The notes under the pieces: generated by a model
Databases searched by the model: none
What the model was told of the DNA's origin: nothing
Seen by the model: only the letters and a program-made list of their open reading frames with translations
Shown: positions 63,324-64,000 of the stretch, piece after piece
Layout: every line of letters begins with the position of its first letter
Numbering within the stretch: the first letter of the stretch is position 1
Assembly (NCBI GenBank): GCA_002300355.1
Contig: NSGV01000004.1
Span: 124,001 to 188,000, forward strand
Length of the DNA: 64,000 nucleotides
Origin: Streptomyces sp. TLI_235
Lineage (GTDB): Bacteria; Actinomycetota; Actinomycetes; Streptomycetales; Streptomycetaceae
Reading direction: 5' to 3'
Translations under genes and position numbers: made by a program

Positions 63324-64000
63324 GTGCCTGATTCCCGCCGTACCGACCTGGTCCTGCTGCTCGTGGCGATCGTCTGGGGTTCCAGCTACCTCGCCGCGAA
63401 GTCCGCGACCGGAGCAGCCCCCGTCCTCGTCGTCCTGTTCGCGCGCTACGCGCTCTCCGCGCTCGCGGCCCTCGCCGTGATCGCCGCCGGCGCGGCCCTC
63501 CGCGGGCGCACAGCCCGCACGGCCGCCGCCGCGGGCGCCGCCGCGGGATTCCGGCGGGCCGAGCTGCGGTACGGGTCGGTGCTCGGCCTCACCCAGGCGG
63601 CCGTCCTGGCGATCGAGACGTACGGGGTGGCGCACACCAGCGCCGCCAACGCCGGTCTGATCATCAGCCTCACGATCGTCCTCACCCCGTTCCTCGACCG
63701 CACCGGCGGACGCGGCCCGCTGCCGGGCAGGTTCTTCGCCGCCGCCGGCGTCTGCGTGCTGGCCGTCGGACTCCTGATGTCCGGCACCGGACTCCACACC
63801 CCTGGCCTCGGCGACCTGCTCATGCTCGCCGCGGCCGTCGTCCGCGCCGGGCACGTCGCCCTGGTCGGCAGGCTCACCACCGGACGCGACCTGCGCCCGC
63901 TGCACCTGACGGCCGTGCAGACCGTCGTCGGCGCCGTGGTGTTCGCCGCCCCCGCCGCCACCGGGCTGTCCACCCTCGGCCACGCCTCCACCGCCACCTG
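63324..64000 (+). CDS. EamA family (DMT) transporter, 3' end outside window
   Basis: At least 225 residues are visible, with about seven helices so far: LVLLLVAIVWGSSYLAAKSA (first EamA helix), VLFARYALSALAALAVIAAG, HTSAANAGLIISLTIVLTPF and ADLLML-like GDLLMLAAAVVRAGHVALVG opening the second repeat. The family exports amino acids and metabolites. GTG 63324 is the likely start with GGGGGCC before it. It is divergent from the LysR gene. Confidence 0.88.
   Translation, partial: MPDSRRTDLVLLLVAIVWGSSYLAAKSATGAAPVLVVLFARYALSALAALAVIAAGAALRGRTARTAAAAGAAAGFRRAELRYGSVLGLTQAAVLAIETYGVAHTSAANAGLIISLTIVLTPFLDRTGGRGPLPGRFFAAAGVCVLAVGLLMSGTGLHTPGLGDLLMLAAAVVRAGHVALVGRLTTGRDLRPLHLTAVQTVVGAVVFAAPAATGLSTLGHASTAT

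Overview
The window is a piece of a high-GC actinomycete chromosome, most probably Streptomyces or Kitasatospora. The signs are the G/C-biased third codon positions, many GTG starts, leaderless regulator genes, an ECF42 sigma factor with its DGPF partner, spore-associated-protein-like and GPP34-family genes, and an IdeR/DmdR-type iron box. No rRNA, tRNA, CRISPR array or complete mobile element was found. The window opens inside one gene and closes inside another.

Layout. 0-8.3 kb: small housekeeping and stress genes, including a basic protein behind a PafBC-type DNA-damage promoter, a cysteine-less AhpD-like protein, and a DGPF/ECF42 sigma pair with the remnant of a second DGPF gene. 8.4-12.6 kb: a divergent IclR locus (IclR and ornithine-cyclodeaminase-like gene on minus, amidohydrolase and M19 dipeptidase-like gene on plus) around two in-phase palindromes. 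12.7-23.1 kb: cation efflux, pntAB transhydrogenase, katG divergent from a Fur-family gene, and pnuC-nadR. 23.2-32.5 kb: a mosaic block with IS5 and IS630 remnants, MerR, LysR/SDR, a decayed MerR gene, FMN reductase/MarR, DUF5996, a UBP zinc finger and an NAD kinase. 32.7-45.2 kb: a secreted lytic transglycosylase, AI-2E transporter, TetR/MFS pair, glycosyltransferase, MazG-like protein, RHH/Fic-like toxin-antitoxin pair, MATE/PadR pair and cupins. 45.2-52.5 kb: MFS/AsnC, M20 peptidase, a deleted amino-acid permease, an iron-box ZIP transporter, a GNAT gene with a coupled leader peptide, and a TMEM165-type Mn exporter under a yybP-ykoY riboswitch. 52.5-64 kb: MFS, AraC/VOC, NUDIX, a SpaA-like secreted protein, a large BNR/membrane protein, a methyltransferase, a YdeP-type molybdo-oxidoreductase, GPP34, and LysR/EamA.

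How the parts fit. NAD(P) supply recurs (pntAB, pnuC-nadR, nadK) beside oxidative-stress genes (katG/Fur, two FMN reductases, MOSC and YdeP-type proteins). Metal balance is the second theme (CDF, Fur, ZIP with iron box, Mn riboswitch/exporter). Most regulators sit next to a divergent target with a readable palindrome between them.

Quality warning. Nine genes are broken by 13 apparent single-base losses, every one a minus-one shift, mostly in or beside G/C runs. This looks like base-calling error rather than decay, so these genes are annotated at full reconstructed length. Genuine decay is also present: the IS remnants, the HTH-less MerR gene, the internally deleted permease, a truncated aldo/keto reductase and a HAD fragment.
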